Below are positions 37,320 through 45,857 of a stretch of DNA of 64,000 nucleotides, piece by piece. A program made the position numbers and the translations under genes. Position 1 is the stretch's first letter. Every line of letters starts with the position of its first letter. This stretch comes from Symsagittifera roscoffensis. Its lineage: Eukaryota > Xenacoelomorpha > Acoela > Convolutidae. The notes under the pieces were generated by a model. That model saw nothing but the letters and a program-made list of their open reading frames with translations, did not search any database and had not been told where the DNA came from. The stretch lies in NCBI RefSeq assembly GCF_963678635.1, contig NW_026971441.1:1-64000 (forward strand), written 5' to 3'.

Positions 37320-39019
37320 TCCTAATTTATGACGGAAGTGTTCTCAAGAATATCCAAGTGATAAAAAAGTGGTGCTAGCTAAAGCATTCAAAAATATATG
37401 TAAAAAATGAGAATATAATGGTGTATTTTTCCAATTTTAAGTCAAAATAAGTGCAGCTCTATTAGTTATAATCTGAAAACCTCCGGAAATACACAAAAGA
37501 ACCTAGTTCCTATTATCTACAATATAAAAATTTCTAAAAGAGCGCGTCTCAGAAAATTGATTTAGCAAAGCAAATCAAGGTGCAAACTGAAACAGTTGTA
37601 TAATTTTCCGGTTTTTAATAAGCAAAAAACTCTATGGTAAAAATAATCAAATTTAGATCTTGAAAGCAAGTTTTTGATTTATGCTTCATGTATCATCTTG
37701 CAAAAGATGTCGGGTTGGGTTTACTTTACATAAATTATCCTCAAAACATCTGATTTTTCATATAAAGCACCTAATATATCAAACGATAAAAAACTTTTCT
37801 AAAGAATTACGCATAAATATAAAACTTTGAGAATTTTGTGTCGAATTTTTTCTCAAGATGTACTTTATAAGCTAAATTTTAGTAAAATTATCTCAAAACT
37901 CCTAATGAATTAAATTGAGTTTCTATCTCATTTTAGCATTTTCTCAGTTTCTGCTTCATCTACTATCTACCAATGAATCAAATTTGAACAAAATCTTACT
38001 TGAAGTTTGAGTTTTAGATGGAAAAATGTATCGTTTCAACGAACATTCAACAATCCAAAGCAGAATTAGTACCATAAATCTTTTGCTAAAAGTCTTTAAA
38101 TGATTTTCTCAACCTCATAACTGTAAATTCATGTTTAAAATCTGAATTTCTATTTCACAGTAAAGTTTTATTTGAGAATGATGTATATCATCATCTTGAA
38201 ATTTTCAAAGTTAAGCAAAAACGTACATTTTTTTCAGGTCATTTATTAATTTTTTTTCTGAAATCATCAAAAAAAAAACAATAGGAAAGCATAATTCTTA
38301 ATCAGTAAAAACCACATTATCTGCTTAAAAACACTCTACTCTATGAACACTTTTACTAGCACTAAACAAGGAAAACTTTAAAATAGTAACTACAAAAAAC
38401 CTTTCAATTAGTTGATGTTTTACAAATATCCAAGTTTTACAAATTTTAAGCAAATACTTAACTACTCATAAGCGTATGTTGTGCACTTTTACTACAATTT
38501 TATCGCAACAAAATCTCCGCAAGCTTGCAACCAAGGGAGTTTTTACTAGTGATTAAAGGTTTTCGGATCGAGTTCCTTGGAAAGTTTCACGACAATTTGA
38601 ACTCGATTTCTTCTGTCTTTATCATCAATCAAAATTTTGAAAAAAAAAATCAAATGACAGTTCAGGTATTGTGATGAAAACACTGTATAATTTCTGACTA
38701 AATTTATCACAATTGCTTAGACTTTTCAGATACAGTAAAAACTAATATTCATAGTAATTTCTATGTTTTTAACAAAAGTTTTTAATTTTACCTTCTCTTG
38801 AAGTGTGTTTGGAGACTGTTGAGTACATAATTTAACATTATGGTGACAAGGCGTTTTCTTGAAATGATTAGTGAGTTACTCGCTGGTATAAGTATAAAAG
38901 TTTCAGTTAGAACATTTCAAAACACCACAGGTTCTACGATGTCTTGATGCGTGTAAGCGAGTGTATTCTCTGCCACATTCAAGACAAGCAACTCTTTCGT
39001 TTCTATTCAGTGACGGCAT
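37320..39019. repeat. Large inverted repeat, left arm
   Basis: Read on the opposite strand, this stretch aligns with 46,930-48,470 over about 1.5 kb, roughly 80% by eye with indels. Shared landmarks include GAGCGCGTCTC, AACCTAGTTC, GCTTCATCTACTATCTACC, GTCGTGAAA/TTTCACGAC and the start of the zinc-finger gene at the inner end. The homology runs outward past GCAGCT into the end of the 4.2-kb unit. A second copy lies at about 54,330-56,028. Confidence 0.8.
38903..39019 (-). pseudogene. Zinc-finger protein gene in left arm, broken
   Basis: ATG at 39,019 on the minus strand opens MPSLNRNERVACLECGREYT, giving a Cys-x2-Cys ... His-x3-Cys finger (residues 12, 15, 27, 31), and stops after KCSN at codon 39. 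Beyond that TGA the same frame stays protein-like (NFYTYTSE, then a TAA, then LTNHFKK and HH). It looks like a second C2H2 finger, with the TGA at the place of its second cysteine. A GAGAAG|GTAAAA donor-like site follows near 38,790. Similar N-terminal zinc fingers with an 'RNE' start occur in repetitive, transposon-linked genes of several invertebrates; that link is from memory and unproven. The gene reads outward through the arm. Upstream is a CCAAT cluster. Confidence 0.6.
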
Positions 39020-39236
39020 CTCAATAAGAAAAAAAAGATTAAATGGAGATTTAAAGTGTACCAATTTTTTAGATAAGTAGAGTTGAATAGCCTCAAAAAA
39101 TGAATAAATGTGAATAAAAACAGCGAACTTATCAACCAATTGGTTTTAACGTGAAATAACATCAAAATGGATATGATATTTAGCCTAGCTGAAATAAAAA
39201 AAATTCTGTCTAACAGGAAGTTTTCAAAATTATCAA

Positions 39237-39450
39237 CCAATCAGAATCGAGCAATAATTATAAGGAAATTTTTTATCTTTTCTGATATCAACAAATCAGA
39301 ATCGAGCTTCAATAGTCATGGAATTTTCAACAAATTTATTGTCAGCCAATCAGAATTGAGCTCTACTTTTCATGAATTTTTCAACAATTATGATATCGTT
39401 TGTAGTTATTGAGGATATCTTCACAGGTAGTATTTGTGGTAATAACCAAT
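39237..39450. promoter_or_regulatory. CCAAT-box cluster upstream of the left-arm zinc-finger gene
   Basis: CCAATCAGAATCGAGC (39,237), a degenerate AACAAATCAGAATCGAGC (~39,290), CCAATCAGAATTGAG (39,346) and CCAATCAGCATG (39,446). The extended sequence CCAATCAGAAT is shared, so the cluster grew by repetition. NF-Y is the usual binder of CCAAT(C/G)(A/G). Distal copy at about 56,248-56,461. Confidence 0.6.
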
Positions 39451-39609
39451 CAGCATGAAGTATTCACCGATTTAAAAAAAAAGATTGTAGATCAGAACCA
39501 AACTCTGCTTATGAAACTTCCTAATCAATCAATTTTATTGAACTTTTCTAACATAACTAAGATATTAAATTTGATACACTAGTGATATAAATGAGATTTC
39601 TTGTCTGGT

Positions 39610-40224
39610 TTATTTTGTTTTTTCGATACTCAAAATGTTTTCGATTTGTTCTATTTCTAACCAGTGAAAAAAGAAATTACCAAAATATACATTTTTATCA
39701 TTTTCTTTTTTGATATATTGTAATATAAACAACCGGAAGTCTTTTAAGTTTGGATAACCGATTAAAAGATATTCTGACAAATCTAGATTTTGTAATTGTA
39801 TCAAATTCAAAACAGTGATCGAAATGATGTCCTTTATCTCCAATTTTTGTTTCATAGGCTCTTCCATTATTCTGTTTTTTACTGATAGACCATTGGATCT
39901 GATTTAATTCTTCTAAATTAAAACATTGTTGATAAATCTGGCAGTACTCTTCTTTTCTGAAATGTTCTAGCCATCTTTCTACAAAACTATTGAGCTTTCT
40001 GTGTTTCTATACAAGTTAAAACTAATACAATCTCCATCAACGTCATCTGTCCTCCACTCTTTTAATTTTTTGTAGTAGTTCAATCTTAAAATCTGATAAA
40101 GGTTTATTTCAGATATTGAAAACGCTTTTGATAGAAACATTTTCTTACTAAAATAAACGAAGAAACTTAAAAAACTCGAATTGTTTTTATCATTTTTAAA
40201 GTATTTTGTTATAAAAATCACCAT
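39610..40224 (-). pseudogene. Frameshifted gene, possible PC4-like protein II
   Basis: ATG at 40,224 starts MVIFITKYFKNDKNNSSFLS and stays open to about 39,980. Coding character then continues in another frame (VERWLEHFRKEEYCQIYQQC) and, from about 39,870, in a third, ending SIEKTK at 39,610. The last part, FRLFILQYIKKEND ... VYFGNFFFHW ... EIEQIENILS, has the strand-strand-helix rhythm of PC4/p15 coactivator domains; that is a weak shape argument. At least two frameshifts make it a pseudogene. It lies in the same direction as, and just downstream of, PC4-like gene I. CCAAT motifs precede it (about 40,277 and 40,319). Confidence 0.4.
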
Positions 40225-40640
40225 AAATATTTTTTCTTTATTTAGAGTCTAATTAGTTTCAATAAAATTCATGTAGCCAATCAAAACCTCAAATTAAGGC
40301 AACTAAAAATGAAAACAACCAATGAAATTCAGAAAATCGAGCAATAATGATATTGTTTTCAACTAAATAGACATTCTTGTTTGTAATTTTGTTAAAATGA
40401 GACAAAATTTATCTAAATTTTGATGAAAACAGTAATTAAATAATTTTATCTGAAATTTCCTAAGCAAATACTGGAAAATCATTTGATAATTGGTTAGTGT
40501 TTTATGTCAATTTCGATTAATTGTATGTTTTGTCTGACTTTTCCTCGGATATTAATGCTCTAAATATACACTACAGTAAGAAAAAAAAAATTTGAACCGA
40601 AAATATTTCAATTACCAAAGATGCAAAACATCACAAAGCA

Positions 40641-41177
40641 TTACTGAGGTTTACAATTATCAACAAACATAAAGTCTCCCAAAGTTTGGGACAGTTCTTC
40701 GAATTCGTTCAAAGTATAGTTGACATAGGCAACTTATTTCATTGCTTCATTCTCTTTTGCAGTGAAGAGTCGAATCTGATTGTAGGGAGGCTTGTTCACA
40801 TTGTACTTCTTGATTGTGACACACACCCTCCTCATGTTGTATGTTGCTATTTCATATACTCTATTACAGATGTCGAGCTCCTGAATCATCGTTGATTCTA
40901 TACCAGATTTTGCTTCATATATAGGTACGAGTCCAAGATTTTCAGCATCGTGAATAACAGTGTTCCGGATTACCGATATTGCTTCTCCTTCTTTTTCATT
41001 AAGATAGACATGTTGAAACTTTTCAAATTGTCCCAAATCATTTATTTTTAACAATTGAAAGCAAGGTTTCAAGTATATTTTCCCCTTGTAGGATTTTTGG
41101 AACAAAACAAATCTCTCAATTATTTTTTGATTTGAAAATTCAATATACTTGGGACTATCAACTTTTCTCGAGTACAT
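40641..41177 (-). pseudogene. PC4-like DNA-binding protein I, one in-frame stop
   Basis: I place the start at MYSRKVDSPKYIEFSN (ATG 41,177) because the further upstream ATG at 41,219 is lost in the distal copy. The frame runs to TAA at 40,734-40,736 (147 aa). It then continues without shift for 31 more plausible codons (VAYVNYTLNEFEELSQTLGD...) to a second TAA at 40,641. The C-terminal part has the PC4 layout: basic strand RRVCVTIKKYN, strand PPYNQIRLF, then an amphipathic helix beyond the stop. The N-terminal part, ERFVLFQKSYKGKIYLKPCF followed by a helix, may be a second copy of the fold. PC4 proteins bind single-stranded DNA and act in transcription and repair. It shares a divergent AP-1/CArG promoter with the gene at 41,382. 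Family assignment is by pattern only. Confidence 0.5.
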
Positions 41178-41255
41178 TTTGAAGAACAAACTGATCAGAT
41201 GAGGAGAAATGAGAGACATGGTTTTGAGATTAAATGAAAATGGTGGTAAGCGGTA

Positions 41256-41348
41256 TGAGTCATCGCAATTTCCATATATGGAAGTAGTACCAAATATGGA
41301 AGGATTTTCCTAAATGGAAACTGCTTAGGCGTTACTACTACTATATAA
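41256..41348. promoter_or_regulatory. Divergent promoter: AP-1 + two CArG boxes + TATA
   Basis: Between the ATGs of the minus-strand PC4-like gene and the plus-strand gene at 41,382 lie, in order: TGAGTCA (41,256-41,262, perfect AP-1/TRE); CCATATATGG (41,272-41,281) and CCAAATATGG (41,290-41,299), both perfect SRF CArG boxes CC(A/T)6GG; a near-CArG TTCCTAAATGGAA (41,308-41,319); and TATATAA (41,342-41,348) about 34 bp before the plus-strand ATG. AP-1 with serum-response elements is the architecture of animal immediate-early promoters. The module is kept in the distal copy. Confidence 0.75.
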
Positions 41349-41381
41349 CTCCACTATTTTCTGCAAAAATCATTTTTCGCA

Positions 41382-41992
41382 ATGGCAGCTGCTTTGTGCA
41401 AAGCTCTGCCCAGCTTTAATTCAGATTATAATAATAAATCATTGTTTATTTCTGTTCCCAACGAATTTTACCAAAAATACAAAGTAACCCAAGATTATTG
41501 CGTGTCTACTCACGATTCTTTCTGTTCCTTGGGAAATTTCATATAATTTTAATTGGAACATATCTTAGCCAAATTCTTCAGAGATTAGACAAATATCAAT
41601 ACATATATCAAGAAATTGATTGTCTTTACACTTTGTTCAAACACAGATTCTTTTCGAGTATTGTCATATCAAGTGGGGAAGTCTTCAATCAGCTTAGTTG
41701 CGGAAATCAGCATAATTTACGATGGAAAGGAGCAGAAAAAACACCAAGAGTATCAAGGAAACGACTTCTTCGCAAAAAAATTCAAAAAACATTAATTAAG
41801 TTCTAATCAAAAACTTGCATCTACGCAAACTCTTGGCTCAGCATTTTTAGACAGAATTCGAAAAGTACAAAACTCAAAATATGAATCTGGTTTGTTCAAA
41901 ATAAAAATTGTTTTATTGATGGTTATGGTTCTGTAAATAGTGAGCGTGTCAGTTTTTTATTAATTTTTGATTATTTCCTCATAAAAATCTAG
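41382..41992 (+). pseudogene. ~200-aa unknown protein, family 'STQTLG', long copy 1
   Basis: ATG at 41,382 opens MAAALCKALPSFNSDYNNKS and stays open 59 codons to TAA. Coding character then moves between two frames (LSQILQRLDKYQYIYQEIDC in one, VAEISIIYDGKEQKKHQEYQ in another). It ends with a well conserved block, STQTLGSAFLDRIRKVQNSK, up to TAG at 41,992. Several stops and frameshifts break it; one base loss in the last block is specific to this copy. The C-terminal block is conserved at protein level between this copy and the truncated copies at 43,734, 48,550 and 60,770, with conservative changes (D/E, I/L, K/V), so the family once evolved as protein. No known domain is recognised. An AATAAA follows at 42,032. 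Confidence 0.5.
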
Positions 41993-42109
41993 TCAAGAAT
42001 AATTAAATTTCAATTCAAATGCTTTTCAACGAATAAATGTATGTTGTTTTTTTTCAAGAAGGAGATAATTAATCACTTTATAAAAAATATGCGTATTTTA
42101 CAGAAAAAT

Positions 42110-42620
42110 TGTTGCAGAACGCAACTTTTTCCTATTTCAAAAAATATGTACATTTGCAAAACCTAATTCTTTTTTTCTTATTGTTTAGAAATTATCAGTA
42201 TTGATGACTTTGAGTGCTTTTCCTTCACTTAATACACAGTTTTTCTGATGTTTTTGATTTAGATACGTGCAAAAGTAGATTTTTCACTGATCAAACTTAA
42301 AACTAAGAGATTTTTTAATTCAAATTTTTAGCCTTGCAAGAAAATGTTGATTTTTTAACAAGTATGCAACAAAATTATGAAATTTTTTGCATGGTGCAAA
42401 AATTATTTTAAAGGTTTTAACATGTGTGCAAAAATTGTAGTGATTTTTAATCTTTTGTGCAAAAATATTGTGAAGTGTTTCACAAATTTCGAAATTGATT
42501 CATTTTTTTTATCGTCGTACGATAAAACTTTTTTAAAAAATTTTTTTTTAATTCTAAAATTAGTTTGATTTTTAACAAAGTTGTTTACAAACTTTTAAAC
42601 AAAACTTTACCTGTGCAATT
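42110..42620. repeat. AT-rich tract with TGCAAAA iterations, core A
   Basis: Repeated TGCAAAA(ATT) motifs (GCATGGTGCAAAAATT, ATGTGTGCAAAAATTG, TTTGTGCAAAAATATT) are spaced some 30-60 bp apart in very AT-rich DNA, between the 3' ends of two convergent gene families. No frame of note. Distal copy about 59,150-59,640. Confidence 0.6.
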
Positions 42621-42698
42621 TTTTAACACAATTTTCAATGATCTTATCTCTTTGTTCCTATCTTTTCAAAATAAATTTACTAGATGCAAAGAAATTAT

Positions 42699-43186
42699 TT
42701 ACAAATCAAAAAGCTGTCGAGCAGCTGAGTTCTCGAAATTTTACAAGTTCTCAATGGAGCGCAAAGCTGGTCTTGCATCCGATGCTGGTGGTTCGCTGAC
42801 TGGAGTTCTTGGCTCAGAGATTCCCTCATCCTCTTTGATTGTAATTGGGTTTTGCACAGATCCATCTTCCAAGGAAAGAGGAAGTCGTCGACTGGTTGAA
42901 CCACAAACCTTGAGTCAGGAATCTCGAGGTAGTTCATTTCCACATGCTGAGTCACTTCCTCCATCATTTGCATTGTTCCAAGTTGGTTCTATGTAATAGG
43001 ATTTTGCATCATGTGATGCTCGCTGAAATCCCTTCGCATCACTTCCATTATATGCCAGACTTGGATTGGGGTGTCTATTCGGGCCAGAAAAACTCCAGAG
43101 ACTGTTTCTCGCAATTGGATTTGTACTAGATCAGGTGAAAATACTACAGAGTACATAAGGTGGCTATTTTGCACTGAGAAGATCAT
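42699..43186 (-). pseudogene. ~165-aa unknown protein, family 'MIFSVQ', core A copy 1
   Basis: ATG at 43,186 opens MIFSVQNSHLMYSVVFSPDL. The frame continues to a nonsense codon after MMQNPIT, resumes at NQLGTMQMMEEV, and shifts by one base after DDFLFPWK. The downstream acidic/proline stretch (DEGISEPRTPVSEPP) is then in another frame, and a further CAA-to-TAA change sits near the end. The shared terminal motif is ENSAARQLFDL, stop at 42,699. Composition suggests a folded N-terminal domain, a central helix and an acidic, proline-rich, disordered tail. No known family is recognised. The gene has a CCAAT cluster upstream (43,370-43,560). Confidence 0.55.
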
Positions 43187-43374
43187 ATTGAGCAATAAGA
43201 TGACCAAAAGAGCAAAAACAAGAAAGAACTGAAAGAGGGGGTAGCTTCCAAAAAAATTTAAAGTTAGGGTGTTTAGAGCTGAAAGAGGAGGTAGTTGACG
43301 ATGGTTTAGTTGAAAATAAAAGGATTTTAGTTAGGAGTGAGGGGTATCTTCAACTGGAATGTGTAGGTTTAATC

Positions 43375-43560
43375 AATCAGAATGGATTTTCCTTATTTGG
43401 ATTATAGTTGTGTCTAATCAGATATCAGTTTCCCATTGTGAATTTTTATAGAAAACTCGGGTCCAATCAGAAACAAAGCTCCATTTTACACATTGTCGTT
43501 GCAATCACAAAAATGACCATTTTTGTTCAAGTTGTCGTATCCAATCAGACAAAAATTTAT
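43375..43560. promoter_or_regulatory. CCAAT cluster, core A (partly decayed)
   Basis: Five positions on the same spacing as in core B. Two perfect boxes (GGTCCAATCAGAAAC, GTATCCAATCAGAC) and three degenerate ones (TCAATCAGAATGG, CTAATCAGATA, GCAATCACA). It lies upstream of the minus-strand MIFSVQ gene. Distal copy at about 60,407-60,596. Confidence 0.55.
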
Positions 43561-43563
43561 CTT

Positions 43564-43704
43564 TTAAGGACTTAAATCCTCCAAATAAGTAAAAAAATCC
43601 ACAAAAGCAATCTCCAAAATAAATGACCAATAGTTGTTTGCTGTAAAAATAAGAAATATTGCCGATATAAGTAACAAAAGAAGGTGAATTATTAAAAGTA
43701 GCAT
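43564..43704 (-). CDS. Small membrane protein, core A copy 1
   Basis: 46 codons from ATG 43,704: MLLLIIHLLLLLISAIFLIF, then TANNYWSF and an acidic end. It forms one strong hydrophobic helix of about 20 residues plus a second shorter one. It corresponds to the membrane ORF of core B (SAIFLIFT is shared), but here the upstream partner gene has been replaced by an STQTLG fragment at the repeat junction, so an upstream promoter is unclear. The distal copy at 60,600-60,740 differs by one leucine/isoleucine change. Confidence 0.4.
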   Translation of the reverse strand: MLLLIIHLLLLLISAIFLIFTANNYWSFILEIAFVDFFTYLEDLSP

Positions 43705-43733
43705 CTCTGCATTTTTTTTTCTGTTCTGCTCAG

Positions 43734-43895
43734 GAGCTTGTGTCCACTCAGACTCTTGGATCAGCATTTTTGGAAAGGCTTCGAAAAGTTCAAAATTCAA
43801 AGTATGAGACTGATTTGTTCAAAATTGTTGATTGTTTCATTGATGGTTATGTTACTGTAAATAATGAGCATATCAATTTTTCTATTAATAATTGA
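43734..43895 (+). pseudogene. Family 'STQTLG', C-terminal fragment in core A/B junction
   Basis: Open from GAG at 43,734 through STQTLGSAFLERLRKVQNSK to TGA at 43,895, 53 codons. It is preceded by TTTTTTTTTCTGTTCTGCTCAG, which looks like a splice acceptor but lies at the repeat junction, so a 3' exon and a chance fusion are both possible. Protein-level similarity to the long copies is higher than expected from the DNA differences. Confidence 0.45.
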
Positions 43896-43974
43896 ATTTG
43901 TTTATAAAAATCTTGTCAAAATTGTTTTTATTTGAAATCAAAAGTTTTTTCAACGAATAAATTTGTAATTTTCA

Positions 43975-44660
43975 ACACGTGCAAAAATTATTTCGCAAGT
44001 TTTTTTGCGAGTTAATTTTCGCAAGATGCAAGTTTTGATTTGATTTTTTGAACACGTTTGCAAAATTTTAATCAAAATTTTTTACAAGATGCAAAAATTG
44101 TTTTGGTTTTTTCAACAAGTGTGCAAAATCTTTCAAAAATGTTTTGTGTTATAAGTTTTTCGTGGTTTTATAGAAAACAACTGCAAAAATCTAACTTATT
44201 TTTTCTTATTCATATGCAAAAATTACAAAATTGTATTGTAAAAATTTTATTGAACTAATGCTAAATTTTTTTCAAAATTAATGACTTTGAGTACTATTCC
44301 CTATCTTAATACATTTTTTTCAATATGTTTGATCAATGTACATGCAAAAAAGAGATCTTTCGATGATCGAAATTAAAACAAAGATTTTCATTTACTTTAA
44401 TTATTAACAGTGCAAGAAAATCTTCTTTCAGTTTTCTTTAAAATGCGAAAATATTTAAGGAAACTTTTCTTAATTTGCGAGATTTTCTTTAATGTTTTTA
44501 ACAAGTGTGCCAGAAATATTATAAAAGTTTTTGCATGGTGCAAAAATTAATGTAAAGTTTTTAACATGTTTGCAAAAATTGGTTTAATTTTTTGCCATTT
44601 TTTTAACAAAACTCTGTAAAAGTAATTACCAGTTGCATAATTAGTTTCATTTTTAACAAG
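43975..44660. repeat. AT-rich tract with TGCAAAA iterations, core B copy 1
   Basis: About ten TGCAAAA-type motifs in 650 bp (ACACGTGCAAAAATT, GATGCAAAAATTG, AAGTGTGCAAAATC, ATATGCAAAAATT, GGTGCAAAAATTAATG, TTTGCAAAAATTGG), often preceded by TTTTTCAACA or TTTTTAACA. Same layout in the other cores. Could be iterons, transcript 3' structure or low-complexity drift. Confidence 0.6.
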
Positions 44661-44809
44661 GTTTTTCAACAAATTTCAAAATAACTTTATCTTTGGAATT
44701 TCGTAACAAACTTTTCTTTGATCTCATCTCTCTGTTCCAATCTCTTTAAAATAAAATTACTAGATGCAAAGAATTTAAATTACAAAACAAAAGACAATAA
44801 CCAATTTGT

Positions 44810-45309
44810 TTACAAATCAAAGAGCTGTCGAGCAGCTGAGTTCTCAAAATTTTGCAAGTTCTCAATGGAGCGCAAAGCTGGTCTTGCCTCCATCACCTGT
44901 GGTTGTCGTGGTGGTTCGCTGACTGGAGTTCTTGGCTCAGAGAACCCCTCGTCCTCTTCGATGGTAATTGGGTTGTCCACAGATCCCTCTTCCCAAGGAA
45001 AGAGGAAATCGTCGAATGGTTGAGCCACATATCTAGAGTCAGGAGTTTCGGTTAGTTCATTCCCACATGCTCGGCCACTTCCTCCATCATTTGAAGCTCT
45101 CCAAGTTGGTTCTCAGTAGGGGTTACTTGCGTTATATGATGTTCGTTGAAATCCCTGCGCATCACTTCCACCATGTGCCAGACTTGAATTGGGATGTCCA
45201 TTCGTGCCAGAAAAACTCCACAAACTGTTTCTCGCACTTGGATTTGCACTGTATCAGCCGAAAATTCTACCGAGAACATAAGGTTGTTGTTTTGTACTGA
45301 GAAGATCAT
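44810..45309 (-). pseudogene. Family 'MIFSVQ', core B copy 1
   Basis: ATG at 45,309; MIFSVQNNNLMFSVEFSADT through EVAEHVGMN, then a one-base loss shifts the frame. The C-terminal half (QPFDDFLFPWEEGSVDNPIT, acidic/proline tail, ENSAARQLFDL) is intact in the next frame to TAA at 44,810. Only this single lesion is visible. Divergence from the core A copies is about 20% but preserves the protein, so the two lineages were both functional for a time. It has five CCAAT boxes upstream. Confidence 0.6.
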
Positions 45310-45506
45310 TTTGGGCAAATAAGTTGAGTTAACGATACAGAGTAAAAACAAGATTTGCAATTGAGAGGGAGGTAGTTGATGGTGGTTAAGTTGAAATTAC
45401 TGTGTTTAGAGCTGAGAGAGGATGTATTTGACGGTAGTTAAAGTGAAACTAAACTGATTTTTAGTTAAAAGAGAGGGGTACCTTCAACTGGAATGTGTGG
45501 GTTTAA

Positions 45507-45684
45507 CCAATCAGAATGGATTTTCCTTATTTGGATTGTAGTCGTAACCAATCAGAATTCAGTTTCCTTTGATGGAATTTTTATAGAAAACTCGTGCCCA
45601 ATCGGAAACAAAGCTCCATGCTACACATTGTCGTTTCCAATCACAAAAATGTTCAATTTTGTTCAAGTTGTCGTATCCAATCAG
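45507..45684. promoter_or_regulatory. Five CCAAT boxes at ~40-bp spacing, core B copy 1
   Basis: CCAAT at 45,507, 45,548, 45,598, 45,637 and 45,677: spacings 41, 50, 39 and 40 bp, all in one orientation, mostly CCAATCAGA or CCAATC(G/A). Regular phasing of about four helical turns suits cooperative NF-Y binding. The cluster precedes the minus-strand MIFSVQ gene by 200 bp. Confidence 0.65.
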
Positions 45685-45707
45685 ACAGAAGTTCACTTTT
45701 TAAGGAT

Positions 45708-45857
45708 TCAAATCTTCCAAATAAATAAACATATACACAAAAGCAATCGCAAAAATAAATGACCAAAAGTTGTTACCGTAAAAATAAGAAATATTGCCGA
45801 TATATGTAAGAAAAGAAAAAAAATTAATGAAAGAAGCATATCTGCAATTTTTTTCAT
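45708..45857 (-). CDS. Small membrane protein, core B copy 1, start overlaps previous stop
   Basis: 49 codons: MKKIADMLLSLIFFLFLHIS, AIFLIFTV and a second hydrophobic stretch. The ATG overlaps a TGA of the upstream gene frame as TGATG, a layout seen where ribosomes reinitiate after termination. Compared with core A, the C-terminal third appears to be in a shifted frame (NNFWSFIF is found in the neighbouring frame), so this copy may itself be damaged. In core B copy 2 the ATG is changed to ATA. Confidence 0.4.
   Translation of the reverse strand: MKKIADMLLSLIFFLFLHISAIFLIFTVTTFGHLFLRLLLCICLFIWKI

Larger units (their letters stand above)
33983..37455. repeat. 4.2-kb tandem unit, copy 3, internally deleted
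   Basis: Third copy. About 840 bp corresponding to 27,020-27,860 of copy 1 are missing and replaced by about 110 bp of different sequence (35,460-35,575) ahead of the G-tract. Its end passes through AAATAAGTGCAGCTCT straight into the left arm of the large inverted repeat, not into another unit. Confidence 0.85.

Noticed and set aside
39167-39412. Plus-strand frame of 81 codons over the CCAAT cluster (also 56,178-56,423)
   Set aside because: Its repeated NQN/SES pattern is translation of the repeated CCAATCAGAAT motif.
45493-45762. Plus-strand frames over the core B CCAAT clusters (also 50,318 and 62,534)
   Set aside because: Same reason: regulatory repeat translated; no conservation beyond the DNA motif.
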